64,000 bases of DNA from Pollenia angustigena (Eukaryota > Arthropoda > Insecta > Diptera > Polleniidae). The stretch covers positions 225,059,803-225,123,802 of the forward strand of contig OV884059.1 of assembly GCA_930367215.1 (NCBI GenBank). The letters run 5' to 3'. The notes under the pieces are model-generated. The model was not told where the DNA came from and did not search any database. It was given only the letters and a program-made list of their open reading frames with translations. Positions 21,293 to 32,435 of the stretch are shown piece after piece; the first letter of the stretch is position 1, and the number at the start of each line of letters is the position of its first letter. A program made the translations under genes and the position numbers.

Positions 21293-21505
21293 TCTGCTTT
21301 AGATATAAATAAATATAAATTGAGCACCGCCAACTTTTCATTTCGTCATGCCGAAGAATATGACAAAATCAAAAAATTTATGTATCTAAGTCCGTTTCCT
21401 CTTTTGCCAAAGTTGATGTTTGAAATTCGTTATATTCATTTTTATTTAATCTTAAAATCGTGTATAAAAAAATTTAATAAAAATAAAAAAAAAAAAATTT
21501 ATTTT

Positions 21506-21572
21506 TGAGACTTGAACTCGCAATCTTACGAGCCTTAAGCGAGAACTTAGACAACTCAGCTACGAACGGTTT
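21506..21572 (-). repeat. tRNA-like sequence (Leu/Ser-like), minus strand
   Basis: On the minus strand TAGCTGAGTTGTCTAAG resembles the A box of class II tRNAs, and GAGTTCAAGTCTC resembles a B box. Stem pairing at the ends is weak. Duplicated at 26570-26636 and related to 34390-34470. Confidence 0.55.
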
Positions 21573-22231
21573 GATTGAAGAAGCGTTAAATTAAAATATA
21601 TTGAGAGAATTTTATGAACATACATACATGTGTATGCGTAAAAAACACATTAAAATCCACCACTTGTGGTGAAGATTATAAAAAAAAAACAATAAAAAAA
21701 CCGCAACCAAGAAAAATGCAAGAAGAGATCCACGTAGCAACAGCTTATTAGCAGGGTTGTCAGATCGATTTTGACCTTTTTCGCCAAATTCAATATCAAA
21801 AATCGCCAAAACCTTTGTTTACAAGTTTTTGACAATAAAATACATATTTTTTAAATTATTAAACATATTTTTTTATAAATCCTAAAAACAAAATTAGTTC
21901 CGTATCGCTTAAATACGCCAAAAATTCAAAAAAAGTCGCCATAATATATATTTTGCTTAATTTTTATTTAGAGCGAAATAAAAATAGTTAGTGAACACAA
22001 AAAAGGTACGATGTTTACTATAAAATAATTTATAGTAGTCTATTTAAAGCAACAAAAAAATAATTTTTGCGGCTAGTACTTAATAAATATTAAAAATGCA
22101 CTATATACAATAGTTGCAGTTTTATTATATACTAAAACGCTTCATTTGGAATACATTGTGAGGGTATTACATTTATTCAACAAAAGTACAAAAGAAGTGC
22201 AACATGTACTATTCCCATTCATACAACTTAT

Positions 22232-22357
22232 CAGGCATGTTCTGAAAATCAGTTTTTGTGAAAGTGATTTGAAATCGAAAAAAGGTGTTCTGGACAAAAA
22301 GCTTTTTTCATAAAATCACAAGTGATTTGAAATCTTGTGATTTTCAGAACATGCCTG
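22232..22357. mobile_element. 126-bp hairpin MITE
   Basis: CAGGCATGTTCTGAAAATCA at the left and its exact complement at the right, with further imperfect pairing inward (GTGATTTGAAATC). Almost the whole length can fold. Flanking bases (TAT on both sides) could be a 3-bp duplication, but this is weak. Confidence 0.75.
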
Positions 22358-22702
22358 TATAACTCCTAATAACGCGTCAAGAAGTTAGTATTGCATTCTA
22401 ATTCAAAGGCGAGTTTAAGTGGCGTTCATAGTTTCAACACAGGCATTACTAGTTGTAATAACCGCATATTAAGGACAGCCAAAGTAAAGTCCTTAAAATG
22501 TTACGTACCTGCCGTATCCTTGTAGCTTTAAAATGTTTTCCTAAACTTATTTAGTTATCTTTCCAATTAACCAACGCTTATTTTTTCCATTGTGTTTCAT
22601 AAACGTCCAAAGGTATGATAGGATTCATAAAAATCTTTAAAATATCAATAACAACAACATATTTTATCTGTGATAATAAATTGCCACATACATATAAGTA
22701 TA

Positions 22703-23341
22703 CAGTATTTATCGGATATAAGAAACTTAAAAAATCCACGAAAAAAGTTTCTTATAAGCGTTTCTTTCTTATATACAATTATTTTATATAAGAAACTTGT
22801 TTCTTATATAAGTAGCTATGGCCATAAGACTTTCATATTTTGGTTTTCTGTCTCTTTTTTGTTAACATTTCTAACTTTTAAATAATTATTTTCTATGTCT
22901 TTGGAGTTTTTCACTATTTTAGATGTTTTTGCAATTTCGCTTCTTTTTATACCGTTTTGTATTTCTTTAAAAATTTTAACTTTTGTTTTTATTGGCAAAA
23001 AACACAAAGCTTCTCATGAGTACCAGTTCGCTCATCTAATACTAAAAGTAAAAAAAACTTTGTTCTTGTTGTAAAGCTGTCAGAAAACAGCGTTGTCCAT
23101 GCAAACTACATAAATTCTGTGTTGCCGTTGGAAGTTTCTTATATAAATTCTTTTTCTATACATTTTGTGGTTTTGGTGTTTAAGAAAAATGTTCTTTAAT
23201 CAGTTATTTTCTTATAAGCGTTTTTCTTATATGAAACCTTTTTTGTTAGAAAAATCACTAAAAAGACATGGTGTTTTTTGAAAATGTTTCTTAAAAGCGT
23301 TTTGTTCTTATATGAGATGTTCTTATATCCGATAAATACTG
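22703..23341. mobile_element. pogo/Tigger-like non-autonomous element
   Basis: 639 bp with TIR CAGTATTTATCGGATATAAG and its complement, flanked by TA. Inside are repeated TTTCTTATATAAG-type motifs. A fragment of a CENP-B-type DNA-binding domain is encoded on the minus strand, supporting the pogo assignment. Confidence 0.85.
22816..23007 (-). pseudogene. CENP-B/pogo-type HTH fragment
   Basis: The 63-residue minus-strand frame contains LPIKTKVKIFKEIQNGIKRS and EIAKTSKIVKNSKDIENN. This resembles the first helix-turn-helix (psq/CENP-B N) of pogo-family transposases: a lysine-rich start, KIFKEIQNG, then SEIAK. No second HTH or DDE domain follows. It is short and may be only a remnant left inside the MITE. 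Confidence 0.65.
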
Positions 23342-23559
23342 TAATGTGAAAATGTTTATAGACTTAAAACATATTCGTGTTTTAAGGAATTCTATTTATT
23401 GATTTTTTCAAGAGCAATTTTATATATAAAAAACTCTTTTCTAAAAGATTTTCATTAACTTCATCAGCCATTTGAACATACCTTCAAATACCTATCATAT
23501 ATATGATTGCCTGAAATTTCGTTCATAAAAATACGAGAATTAAAATAATATTATGTGTA

Positions 23560-23686
23560 GTTTATAGAACACGAGCGCCTTACTCGTCCGTTCAAATTAC
23601 ATTTGAAACAAAAACAAATTTCGAAATTTTGTTCTTGTTTTAAATGTAAGTTGAACGGACGAGTAAGGCGCTCGTGTTCTATAAAC
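23560..23686. mobile_element. 127-bp near-perfect hairpin MITE
   Basis: GTTTATAGAACACGAGCGCC at the left is followed by TTACTCGTCCGTTCAA, and the whole is repeated inverted at the right. The loop is only a few bases. The GC-rich stem stands out from its AT-rich surroundings. No coding potential. Confidence 0.8.
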
Positions 23687-24267
23687 ACCACATTATTTCT
23701 AAGTATTTAATTTAACGAATTTCAAAACAAATTCATAGGTCATCAAAAATAGCCAGTTGGCGATTTTAAAAATTTTATAAATCGCCAAAAAATCGCCATG
23801 TCGCCAAATCAAAAATTAGGTCGCCAAGCATGTTTGAAAATCGCCACGTTTGGCGAGAAATCGCCACATTTGACAACCCTGCTTATTAGACGAAACGCAA
23901 TAACAACAATTACTACAGCAATGCCTTTATAGTATAAAGTATAAATAGTATAAAGTTTATACATAAATACCCTGTCGGACATTCAGTTAACTTTAAATTA
24001 ACTGAAAGCTAACTATTTCTCAAGTAGTGGTGGTTGACACTTGCATTGCTTTTATATGAAATTAACTAACTATATTAACATTGCGATGTCCTAGGAAGTA
24101 GTCAATTGTCCGACTCTGCACTACTTTCAGTTAACTTAAAAGTTAACTTTTTGTAGCTACCCAGCAAAAACTTTATAAAAATATATAGTTACACAAAGTC
24201 AATAAAGTAAAATTTTTTTTTATTTTTTTTTAATTATTTTTTTTTTAATTATTTATTTTTATTATTA

Positions 24268-24484
24268 TACCCTCCACCACAATTAGTTGTGAAGAGGGTA
24301 TATTCAGTTTGTCATTCCGTGTGAAACTTTTTTACTATTCATCTCAGACCCTATAAAGTATATATATTCTGGGTCCTTGAGTAATTTTAAGTCGATTTTG
24401 CCATGTCCGTCTGTCTGTCCGTCTGTCCGTCTGTTGAAAACACGCTCACTTTCGAAAAACTCAAAAGAAATCAACAAACTTGGT
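24268..24484 (-). mobile_element. mini-me end fragment cut at duplication junction
   Basis: From ATACCCTCCACCACAATTAG through the (TA)n block to a well-preserved (GTCY)n block (TCCGTCTGTCTGTCCGTCTG, 24405-24432), ending abruptly at AACTTGGT|GAGCAGAGG, where the second unit of tandem duplication B begins. Its uninterrupted equivalent is at 29332 onward. Confidence 0.85.
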
Positions 24485-25747
24485 GAGCAGAGGTGAGTAC
24501 ATGTTTGTATATCTTGCACTTCTAAGGGAATAAGAAATACAATAATAATGCGATTTCAAAATTTTTTTTTGTATTTTATTTCTTTTTTAATTCTTAGCAA
24601 AATTCAATTTAAAACAAAACAAAAAAACAACAAATTCATAGGTAAACATAACAAAACTTAAATAACTCTCATGTACTCAATTTTGCACCCGCGTGTTTTC
24701 AACCATATTCTTAGAAAAATTCAAAATTTACCGTTAAATTAGATTTGGTTTATGATTTAATTGGTGTTATTAATGTTTCTATTAATATAAATTTTAGTTT
24801 AACGTCGTGTTTGATAAAGTGCGTATGGTAAATAAAAGGTGCATTTCAAATATAAAATACAAATTCCAAATTGTTAAAAATTATGAGAAAGCTATCGCGA
24901 ACCGTTGAAAATAGTATTTTAACCATTTTATTGCTAGGGAAGCTTCCTTTGGCGTTAAAGATTGATCTGCCTTCATCTTTCTCATCATTAAACGTGCGTC
25001 GCCATCTGTTAAAAGTCTTCGGTGACCCATAACTTGAGCTTGGGAAGTAATATTTCGCCTTTTCCGGACTCTTATTACCACTGACTAACTCACTTGCATT
25101 TCTTTGGCTATAAGCCATTCTCTGTCATGGTTAAAATACTATTTTCAACGGTTCGCGATAGCTTTCTCATAATTTTTAACAATTTGGAATTTGTATTTTA
25201 TATTTGAAATGCACCTTTTATTTACCATACGCACTTTATCAAACACGACGTTGAACTAAAATTTATATTAATAGAAACATTAATAACAACAATTAAATCA
25301 TAAACCAAATCTAAATTAACGGTAAATTTTGAATTTTTCTAAGAATATGGTTGAAAACACTCGGGTGCAAAATTGAGTACATGATAGTTATTTAAGTTTT
25401 GTTTATGTTTACCTATGAATTTGTTTTTTGTTTTAAATTGAATTTTGCTAAGAAATAAAATACAAAAAAAATTTTCAAATCGCATTATTATTGTGTTTCT
25501 TAAGCTTCGTACAGACGATGGTCAGATATTACAATATTGTCATTTTTCTGACAATGGTGCCATTGTCAGATGCATTAATTTTACACATCTGCCAAATGAA
25601 AATGAGCTTACAATGTTCAGACAGTTGCAATACATTTTTAGGCAATTTTAATGACAACATTGTAAGATCTGACCATCGTCTGTACGAAGCTTTATTCCCT
25701 CAAAAGTGCAAGATATACAAACATGTACTCACCTCTGCTCCCCACTG
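24485..25747. mobile_element. Tc1-like element, duplicate lacking its outer left 7 bp
   Basis: Identical to 19421-20684 apart from a 1-bp A loss near 24650. It begins at GAGCAGAGGTGAG, so the terminal CAGTGGG is absent. The right TIR is complete to 25747. The same transposase fragment is at 24881-25118 on the minus strand. Confidence 0.88.
25503..25691. mobile_element. 189-bp TTA-flanked MITE, duplicate
   Basis: Copy of 20440-20628 with the same TTA duplications at 25500-25502 and 25692-25694. Its position in both units shows that insertion preceded duplication B. Confidence 0.85.
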
Positions 25748-26013
25748 TATGTATGCTTTATACGGTCTAAGATCTTTATTGTGAAATTACAAACGGAATG
25801 ACAAACTTGTAGGTATGTATAAACACTTTTTCAGCTGTGGTGAAGGGTATACAAAATAAATAAAAAAAAAAATAAAATAAAAAAATAACATTTCCACCTG
25901 TAATAAAATTCAATAAAAAAAAAAACACAAATAAGAGTGCTATATTCGGCTATGCCGTATCGTATGTAAGAACAACAAAAAGTTATACATATAAATATTG
26001 TTCTTTATGCGCC

Positions 26014-26356
26014 CCATACACAGTTCAATTCAGTTGTCAACTGAGTCTTTCAACTCAGTTGACAACTTCATCAACTGAATTGAAAGATTTTAAATTTATT
26101 TTAAAATTTAATGAAATAAAAGACAATTTTTAAAAAACTTGACTACAAAAATTAATTTTGACAGCTAATCAAGAGACTTGAGCACACACAGTACAATCGA
26201 ATTGAAAGACTTAGTAGTCAACTTGAAAAAATTAAAATCTTTTGATTTTTCTTCAACCAACTCGACAACCGTCAAACTAATCAACTGACAAGCCCATACA
26301 CGCTTTGATTTGGACAACAACCGACTCAGTTGACAATTGAATTGAATCGTGTATGG
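26014..26356. mobile_element. CCATACAC-type MITE, duplicate
   Basis: Copy of 20950-21292 within unit 2 of tandem duplication B, with the same termini and internal TCAGTTGACAA repeats. Confidence 0.68.
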
Positions 26357-26815
26357 TCTGCTTTAGATATAAATAAATATAAATTGAGCACCGCCAACTT
26401 TTCATTTCGTCATGCCGAAGAATATGACAAAATCAAAAAATTTATGTATCTAAGTCCGTTTCCTCTTTTGCCAAAGTTGATGTTTGAAATTCGTTATATT
26501 CATTTTTATTTAATCTTAAAATCGTGTATAAAAAAATTTAATAAAAATAAAAAAAAAAAAATTTATTTTTGAGACTTGAACTCGCAATCTTACGAGCCTT
26601 AAGCGAGAACTTAGACAACTCAGCTACGAACGGTTTGATTGAAGAAGCGTTAAATTAAAATATATTGAGAGAATTTTATGAACATACATACATGTGTATG
26701 CGTAAAAAACACATTAAAATCCACCACTTGTGGTGAAGATTATAAAAAAAAAACAATAAAAAAACCGCAACCAAGAAAAATGCAAGAAGAGATCCACGTA
26801 GCAACAGCTTATTAG

Positions 26816-28945
26816 CAGGGTTGTCAGATCGATTTTGACCTTTTTCGCCAAATTCAATATCAAAAATCGCCAAAACCTTTGTTTACAAGTTTTTGACAAT
26901 AAAATACATATTTTTTAAATTATTAAACATATTTTTTTATAAATCCTAAAAACAAAATTAGTTCCGTATCGCTTAAATACGCCAAAAATTCAAAAAAAGT
27001 CGCCATAATATATATTTTGCTTAATTTTTATTTAGAGCGAAATAAAAATAGTTAGTGAACACAAAAAAGGTACGATGTTTACTATAAAATAATTTATAGT
27101 AGTCTATTTAAAGCAACAAAAAAATAATTTTTGCGGCTAGTACTTAATAAATATTAAAAATGCACTATATACAATAGTTGCAGTTTTATTATATACTAAA
27201 ACGCTTCATTTGGAATACATTGTGAGGGTATTACATTTATTCAACAAAAGTACAAAAGAAGTGCAACATGTACTATTCCCATTCATACAACTTATCAGGC
27301 ATGTTCTGAAAATCAGTTTTTGTGAAAGTGATTTGAAATCGAAAAAAGGTGTTCTGGACAAAAAGCTTTTTTCATAAAATCACAAGTGATTTGAAATCTT
27401 GTGATTTTCAGAACATGCCTGTATAACTCCTAATAACGCGTCAAGAAGTTCGTATTGCATTCTAATTCAAAGGCGAGTTTAAGTGGCGTTCATAGTTTCA
27501 ACACAGGCATTACTAGTTGTAATAACCGCATATTAAGGACAGCCAAAGTAAAGTCCTTAAAATGTTACGTACCTGCCGTATCCTTGTAGCTTTAAAATGT
27601 TTTCCTAAACTTATTTAGTTATCTTTCCAATTAACCAACGCTTATTTTTTCCATTGTGTTTCATAAACGTCCAAAGGTATGATAGGATTCATAAAAATCT
27701 TTAAAATATCAATAACAACAACATATTTTATCTGTGATAATAAATTGCCACATACATATAAGTATACAGTATTTATCGGATATAAGAAACTTAAAAAATC
27801 CACGAAAAAAGTTTCTTATAAGCGTTTCTTTCTTATATACAATTATTTTATATAAGAAACTTGTTTCTTATATAAGTAGCTATGGCCATAAGACTTTCAT
27901 ATTTTGGTTTTCTGTCTCTTTTTTGTTAACATTTCTAACTTTTAAATAATTATTTTCTATGTCTTTGGAGTTTTTCACTATTTTAGATGTTTTTGCAATT
28001 TCGCTTCTTTTTATACCGTTTTGTATTTCTTTAAAAATTTTAACTTTTGTTTTTATTGGCAAAAAACACAAAGCTTCTCATGAGTACCAGTTCGCTCATC
28101 TAATACTAAAAGTAAAAAAAACTTTGTTCTTGTTGTAAAGCTGTCAGAAAACAGCGTTGTCCATGCAAACTACATAAATTCTGTGTTGCCGTTGGAAGTT
28201 TCTTATATAAATTCTTTTTCTATACATTTTGTGGTTTTGGTGTTAAGAAAAATGTTCTTTAATCAGTTTTTTTCTTATAAGCGTTTTTCTTATATGAAAC
28301 CTTTTTTGTTAGAAAAAATCACTAAAAAGACATGGTGTTTTTTGAAAATGTTTCTTAAAAGCGTTTTGTTCTTATATGAGATGTTCTTATATCCGATAAA
28401 TACTGTAATGTGAAAATGTTTATAGACTTAAAACATATTCGTGTTTTAAGGAATTCTATTTATTGATTTTTTCAAGAGCAATTTTATATATAAAAAACTC
28501 TTTTCTAAAAGATTTTCATTAACTTCATCAGCCATTTGAACATACCTTCAAATACCTATCATATATATGATTGCCTGAAATTTCGTTCATAAAAATACGA
28601 GAATTAAAATAATATTATGTGTAGTTTATAGAACACGAGCGCCTTACTCGTCCGTTCAAATTACATTTGAAACAAAAACAAATTTCGAAATTTTGTTCTT
28701 GTTTTAAATGTAAGTTGAACGGACGAGTAAGGCGCTCGTGTTCTATAAACACCACATTATTTCTAAGTATTTAATTTAACGAATTTCAAAACAAATTCAT
28801 AGGTCATCAAAAATAGCCAGTTGGCGATTTTAAAAATTTTATAAATCGCCAAAAAATCGCCATGTCGCCAAATCAAAAATTAGGTCGCCAAGCATGTTTG
28901 AAAATCGCCACGTTTGGCGAGAAATCGCCACATTTGACAACCCTG
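26816..28945. mobile_element. 2.13-kb hAT-type element, duplicate
   Basis: Copy of 21752-23881 with the same CTTATTAG target duplication. It contains the same nested pogo-like element at 27767-28405 and hairpins at 27296-27421 and 28624-28750. A few base changes and A/T-run indels separate it from unit 1. Confidence 0.9.
27767..28405. mobile_element. pogo/Tigger-like element, duplicate
   Basis: Copy of 22703-23341, with TA flanks and the CENP-B-type fragment at 27880-28071 on the minus strand. Small indels near 28243 and 28317 alter short reading frames, consistent with no coding constraint. Confidence 0.85.
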
Positions 28946-29331
28946 CTTATTAGACGAAACGCAATAACAACAATTACTACAGCAATGCCTTTATAGTATA
29001 AAGTATAAATAGTATAAAGTTTATACATAAATACCCTGTCGGACATTCAGTTAACTTTAAATTAACTGAAAGCTAACTATTTCTCAAGTAGTGGTGGTTG
29101 ACACTTGCATTGCTTTTATATGAAATTAACTAACTATATTAACATTGCGATGTCCTAGGAAGTAGTCAATTGTCCGACTCTGCACTACTTTCAGTTAACT
29201 TAAAAGTTAACTTTTTGTAGCTACCCAGCAAAAACTTTATAAAAATATATAGTTACACAAAGTCAATAAAGTAAAATTTTTTTTTATTTTTTTTTAATTA
29301 TTTTTTTTTTAATTATTTATTTTTATTATTA

Positions 29332-30739
29332 TACCCTCCACCACAATTAGTTGTGAAGAGGGTATATTCAGTTTGTCATTCCGTGTGACACTTTTTTACT
29401 ATTCATCTCAGACCCTATAAAGTATATATATTCTGGGTCCTTGAGTAATTTTAAGTCGATTTTGCCATGTCCGTCTGTCTGTCCGTCTGTCCGTCTGTTG
29501 AAAACACGCTCACTTTCGAAAAACTCAAAAGAAATCAACAAACTTGGTGTCAAATTACTTGCAGTTATCCTAAGCAGTTTGGGATTGAAATTCAGCAAAA
29601 TCGGTTTAATAGGATCTGAGCTATGAATCAAAATGTGGAACCACCACCTAAAAAAAATTGATAATTTTGTTACAAAAACTAACATAAATGGTGGAAAAAT
29701 GCACAGAATAATATAAGATTTCGCAACAATTCGTTTTATTCAACTGGAAATCACGCTGTGAAATTTCGTGAAGATCCGTCAATAATTTACCCTAGGCCCC
29801 ATATAAGCCCTACTCCCGGAAATCAGTATATTAAGCCTAAAACCCTAACTAACAATGATATCATTACAAATTTTGGCAAGTCACAGTTACATAGGACTAG
29901 AAATTAAACTGTTAAGTTTCGTGAAGATCGGTCCATAATTTACCATAGGCCCCATATAAAACCTACTTCCGGAAAACAACTTAGTACGCCTAAAAACGTA
30001 AAAAATAATGCTATCATAACAAAATTTGGTACATCAAAGTTTTATAGAACTAAAAATAAATCTTTGAATTTTCGTGAAGATCGGTTCATAATTTACCATA
30101 GGCCCCATATAAACTTTACTCCCGGAAAACAACTTAGTACGCCTAAAAACGTAAAAAATAATGCTATCATAACAAAATTTGGTACATCAAAGTTTTATTG
30201 GACAAGAAATAAAATTGTGCTATTTCGTGAATATCGGTCCATAACTTACCCTGGGCCCCATATAAACCTTACTCCCGGAAAACAGTTTAGTACGCCTAAA
30301 TCCGTAAAAAATAATGCTATCATAACAAAATTTGGTACATCAAAGTTTTATAGGACAAGAAATAAAACTGTGTAATTTCGTGAAGATCGGTCCATAATTT
30401 ACCCTGGGCCCCATATAAACCCTACTCCCGGAAAACAGTTTAGTACGCCTAAATCCGTAAAAAATAATGCTATCATAACAAAATTTGGTACGTCAAAGTT
30501 TTATAGAACTGGGAAAAAGACTGTGAAATTTCGTGAAGATCGGTCCATAATTTACCCTAGGCCCCATACAAACCCTACTACCGGAAAACAGTTTAGTCGC
30601 CTAAATCCACAATTAATAACAAATCGTCACAGTTTAAGATAATAATAACATCATACAGATATTACTCCTTAAACATTCGAACTGTCGGTGGAGGGTATCA
30701 AAGATTCGGCACAGCCGAATATAACACTCTATAACTTGT
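29332..30739 (-). mobile_element. Complete mini-me/DINE-1-like element with six 153-bp repeats
   Basis: The left end is ATACCCTCCACCACAATTAG with a stem-loop to TTGTGAAGAGGGTAT. Next come the (TA)n block, CTGGGTCCTTGAG and (GTCY)n. Six 153-bp units follow, then GGTGGAGGGTATCAAAGATT, the stem-loop ATTCGGCACAGCCGAAT and the terminus near AACTTGT. The order is the reverse of the element at 14766, so it lies on the minus strand. It encodes no protein. Confidence 0.85.
29768..30610 (-). repeat. 153-bp tandem array, six units
   Basis: The anchor GTGAAGATC (one copy GTGAATATC) starts at 29768, 29921, 30074, 30227, 30380 and 30533, each exactly 153 bp apart. Units carry CCCATATAAACC, CCGGAAAACAGTTTAGTACG and ATGCTATCATAACAAAATTT. 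Because 153 is a multiple of 3, a long frame with a 51-residue repeat appears; it is a by-product, not a gene. Confidence 0.93.
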
Positions 30740-30790
30740 TTTTTTTTATTTTTTCTTATTTTATTTTACTTTATTTTATTTTTTATTTTT

Positions 30791-32350
30791 TATACCCTCC
30801 ACCACAATTAGTTGTGAAGAGGGTATATTCAGTTTGTCATTCCGTGTGAAACTTTTTTACTATTCATCTCAGACCCTATAAAGTATATATATTCTGGGTC
30901 CTTGAGTAATTTTAAGTCGATTTAGCCATGTCCGTCTGTCTGTCCGTCTGTCCGTCTGTTGAAAACACGCTCACTTTCGAAAAACTCAAAAGAAATCAAC
31001 AAACTTGGTGTCAAATTGCTTGTAGTTATCCTAAGCAGTTTGGGATTGAAATTCAGCAAAATCTGTTCAATAGGATCTGAGCTATGAATCAAAATGTGGA
31101 ACCACCACTTAAAAAAAATTGATATTTTTGTTACAAAAACTAACATAAATGGTGGAAAAATGCACAGAATGATATAAGATTTCGCAACAATTCGTTTTAT
31201 TCAACTGGAAATCACGCTGTGAAATTTCGTGAAGATCCGTCAATAATTTACCCTAGGCCCCATATAAGCCCTACTCCCGGAAATCAGTATATTAAGCCTA
31301 CAACCCTAACTAACAATGCTATCATTACCAATTTTGGCAAGTCACAGTTACATAGGACTAGAAAATAAACTGTTAAGTTTCGTGAAGATCGGTCCATAAT
31401 TTACCATAGGCCCCATATAAAACCTACTTCCGGAAAACAACTTAGTACGCCTAAAAACGTAAAAAATAATGCTATCATAACAAAATTTGGTACATTAAAG
31501 TTTTATAGAACTAAAAATAAATCTTTGAATTTTCGTGAAGATCGGTTCATAATTTACCGTAGGCCCCATATAAACTTTACTCCCGGAAAACAACTTAGTA
31601 CGCCTAAAAACGTAAAAAATAATGCTATCATAAAAAAATTTGGTACATCAAAGTTTTATTGGACAAGAAATAAAATTGTGTTATTTCGTGAAGATCGGTC
31701 CATAACTTACCCTGGGCCCCATATAAACCTTACTCCCGGAAAACAGTTTAGTACGCCTAAATCCGTAAAAAATAATGCTATCATAACAAAATTTGGTACA
31801 TCAAAGTTTTATAGGACAAGAAATAAAACTGTGTAATTTCGTGAAGATCGGTCCATAATTTACCCTGGGCCCCATATAAACCCTACTCCCGGAAAACAGT
31901 TTAGTACGCCTAAATCCGTAAAAAATAATGCTATCATAACAAAATTTGGTACATCAAAGTTTTATTGGACAAGAAATAAAATTGTGTTATTTCGTGAAGA
32001 TCGGTCCATAACTTACCCTGGGCCCCATATAAACCTTACTCCCGGAAAACAGTTTAGTACGCCTAAATCCGTAAAAAATAATGCTATCATAACAAAATTT
32101 GGTACATCAAAGTTTTATAGGACAAGAAATAAAACTGTGAAATTTCGTGAAGATCGGTCCATAATTTACCCTAGGCCCCATACAAACCCTACTACCGGAA
32201 AACGGTTTAGTCGCCTAAATCCATAATTAATAACAAATCGTCACAGTTTAAGATAATAATACCATCATACAGATATTACTCCTTAAACATTCGAACTGTC
32301 GGTGGAGGGTATCAAAGATTCGGCACAGCCGTATATAGCACTCTAACTTG
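30791..32350 (-). mobile_element. Second complete mini-me/DINE-1-like element with seven 153-bp repeats
   Basis: Same architecture and orientation as 29332-30739 and very similar in sequence, starting 51 bp after it. It ends with GGCACAGCCGTATATAGCACTC. The (GTCY)n block is at 30928-30958. The adjacent placement suggests a tandem duplication of a whole element or insertion next to one; the repeat number differs by one. Confidence 0.85.
31229..32226 (-). repeat. 153-bp tandem array, seven units
   Basis: The anchor GTGAAGATC starts at 31229, 31382, 31535, 31688, 31841, 31994 and 32147, exactly 153 bp apart every time. Some adjacent units are nearly identical, for example the pairs from 31688 and 31994, indicating local unit duplication after the element formed. 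Confidence 0.93.
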
Positions 32351-32357
32351 TTTTTTT

Positions 32358-32435
32358 TGTCTCTGGTGGGATTCGATCCCGCAACCTCGGTGCTACTAGA
32401 CTAACTCGCTACCAGCTAGTCTACCGGGGCATTGT
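32358..32435 (-). mobile_element. tRNA-derived SINE head
   Basis: On the minus strand GCCCCGGTAGACTAGCTGG and the B-box-like GGATCGAATCC match the head of the SINE at 14255-14404. It is followed directly by a short A-run next to the mini-me terminus. The SINE body is missing. Confidence 0.68.

Larger units (their letters stand above)
21752..23881. mobile_element. 2.13-kb hAT-type non-autonomous element with nested insertions
   Basis: Terminal repeats CAGGGTTGTCA / TGACAACCCTG are flanked by a perfect 8-bp duplication CTTATTAG (21744-21751 and 23882-23889), as for hAT. The sub-terminal regions carry many copies of TCGCCA / TGGCGA in opposite orientations, possible transposase-binding sites. 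No hAT transposase is encoded. Nested inside are a hairpin MITE (22232-22357), a pogo-like element (22703-23341) and a second hairpin (23560-23686). Confidence 0.9.
19421..24484. repeat. Tandem duplication B, unit 1 (5,064 bp)
   Basis: The left breakpoint lies 7 bp inside the left TIR of the Tc1-like element; the right breakpoint lies inside a mini-me element. The junction at 24484/24485 shares 1 bp of homology. Only scattered single-base differences from unit 2 were noticed (for example near 22397 and 20777, and indels in A-runs), so this is recent or an assembly duplication. Confidence 0.93.
24485..29548. repeat. Tandem duplication B, unit 2 (5,064 bp)
   Basis: Same content and orientation as unit 1. 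To its right the mini-me element continues without interruption, so unit 2 carries the native right flank and unit 1 the native left flank. That is the expected outcome of a head-to-tail tandem duplication. Confidence 0.93.

Noticed and set aside
23949..24160. Short inverted motifs around TCAGTTAACTT as a possible MITE
   Set aside because: The motifs are short and AT-rich; no matching outer ends or target duplication could be fixed.
30064..31836. Long plus-strand frames with a repeating 51-residue pattern
   Set aside because: They arise because the 153-bp unit is divisible by three. The units contain stops in other copies, and the element type is non-coding.
29768..32226. Regular array that could suggest a CRISPR
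   Set aside because: The period is 153 bp with whole-unit identity, not short repeats with unique spacers, and the DNA is eukaryotic and inside mini-me elements.
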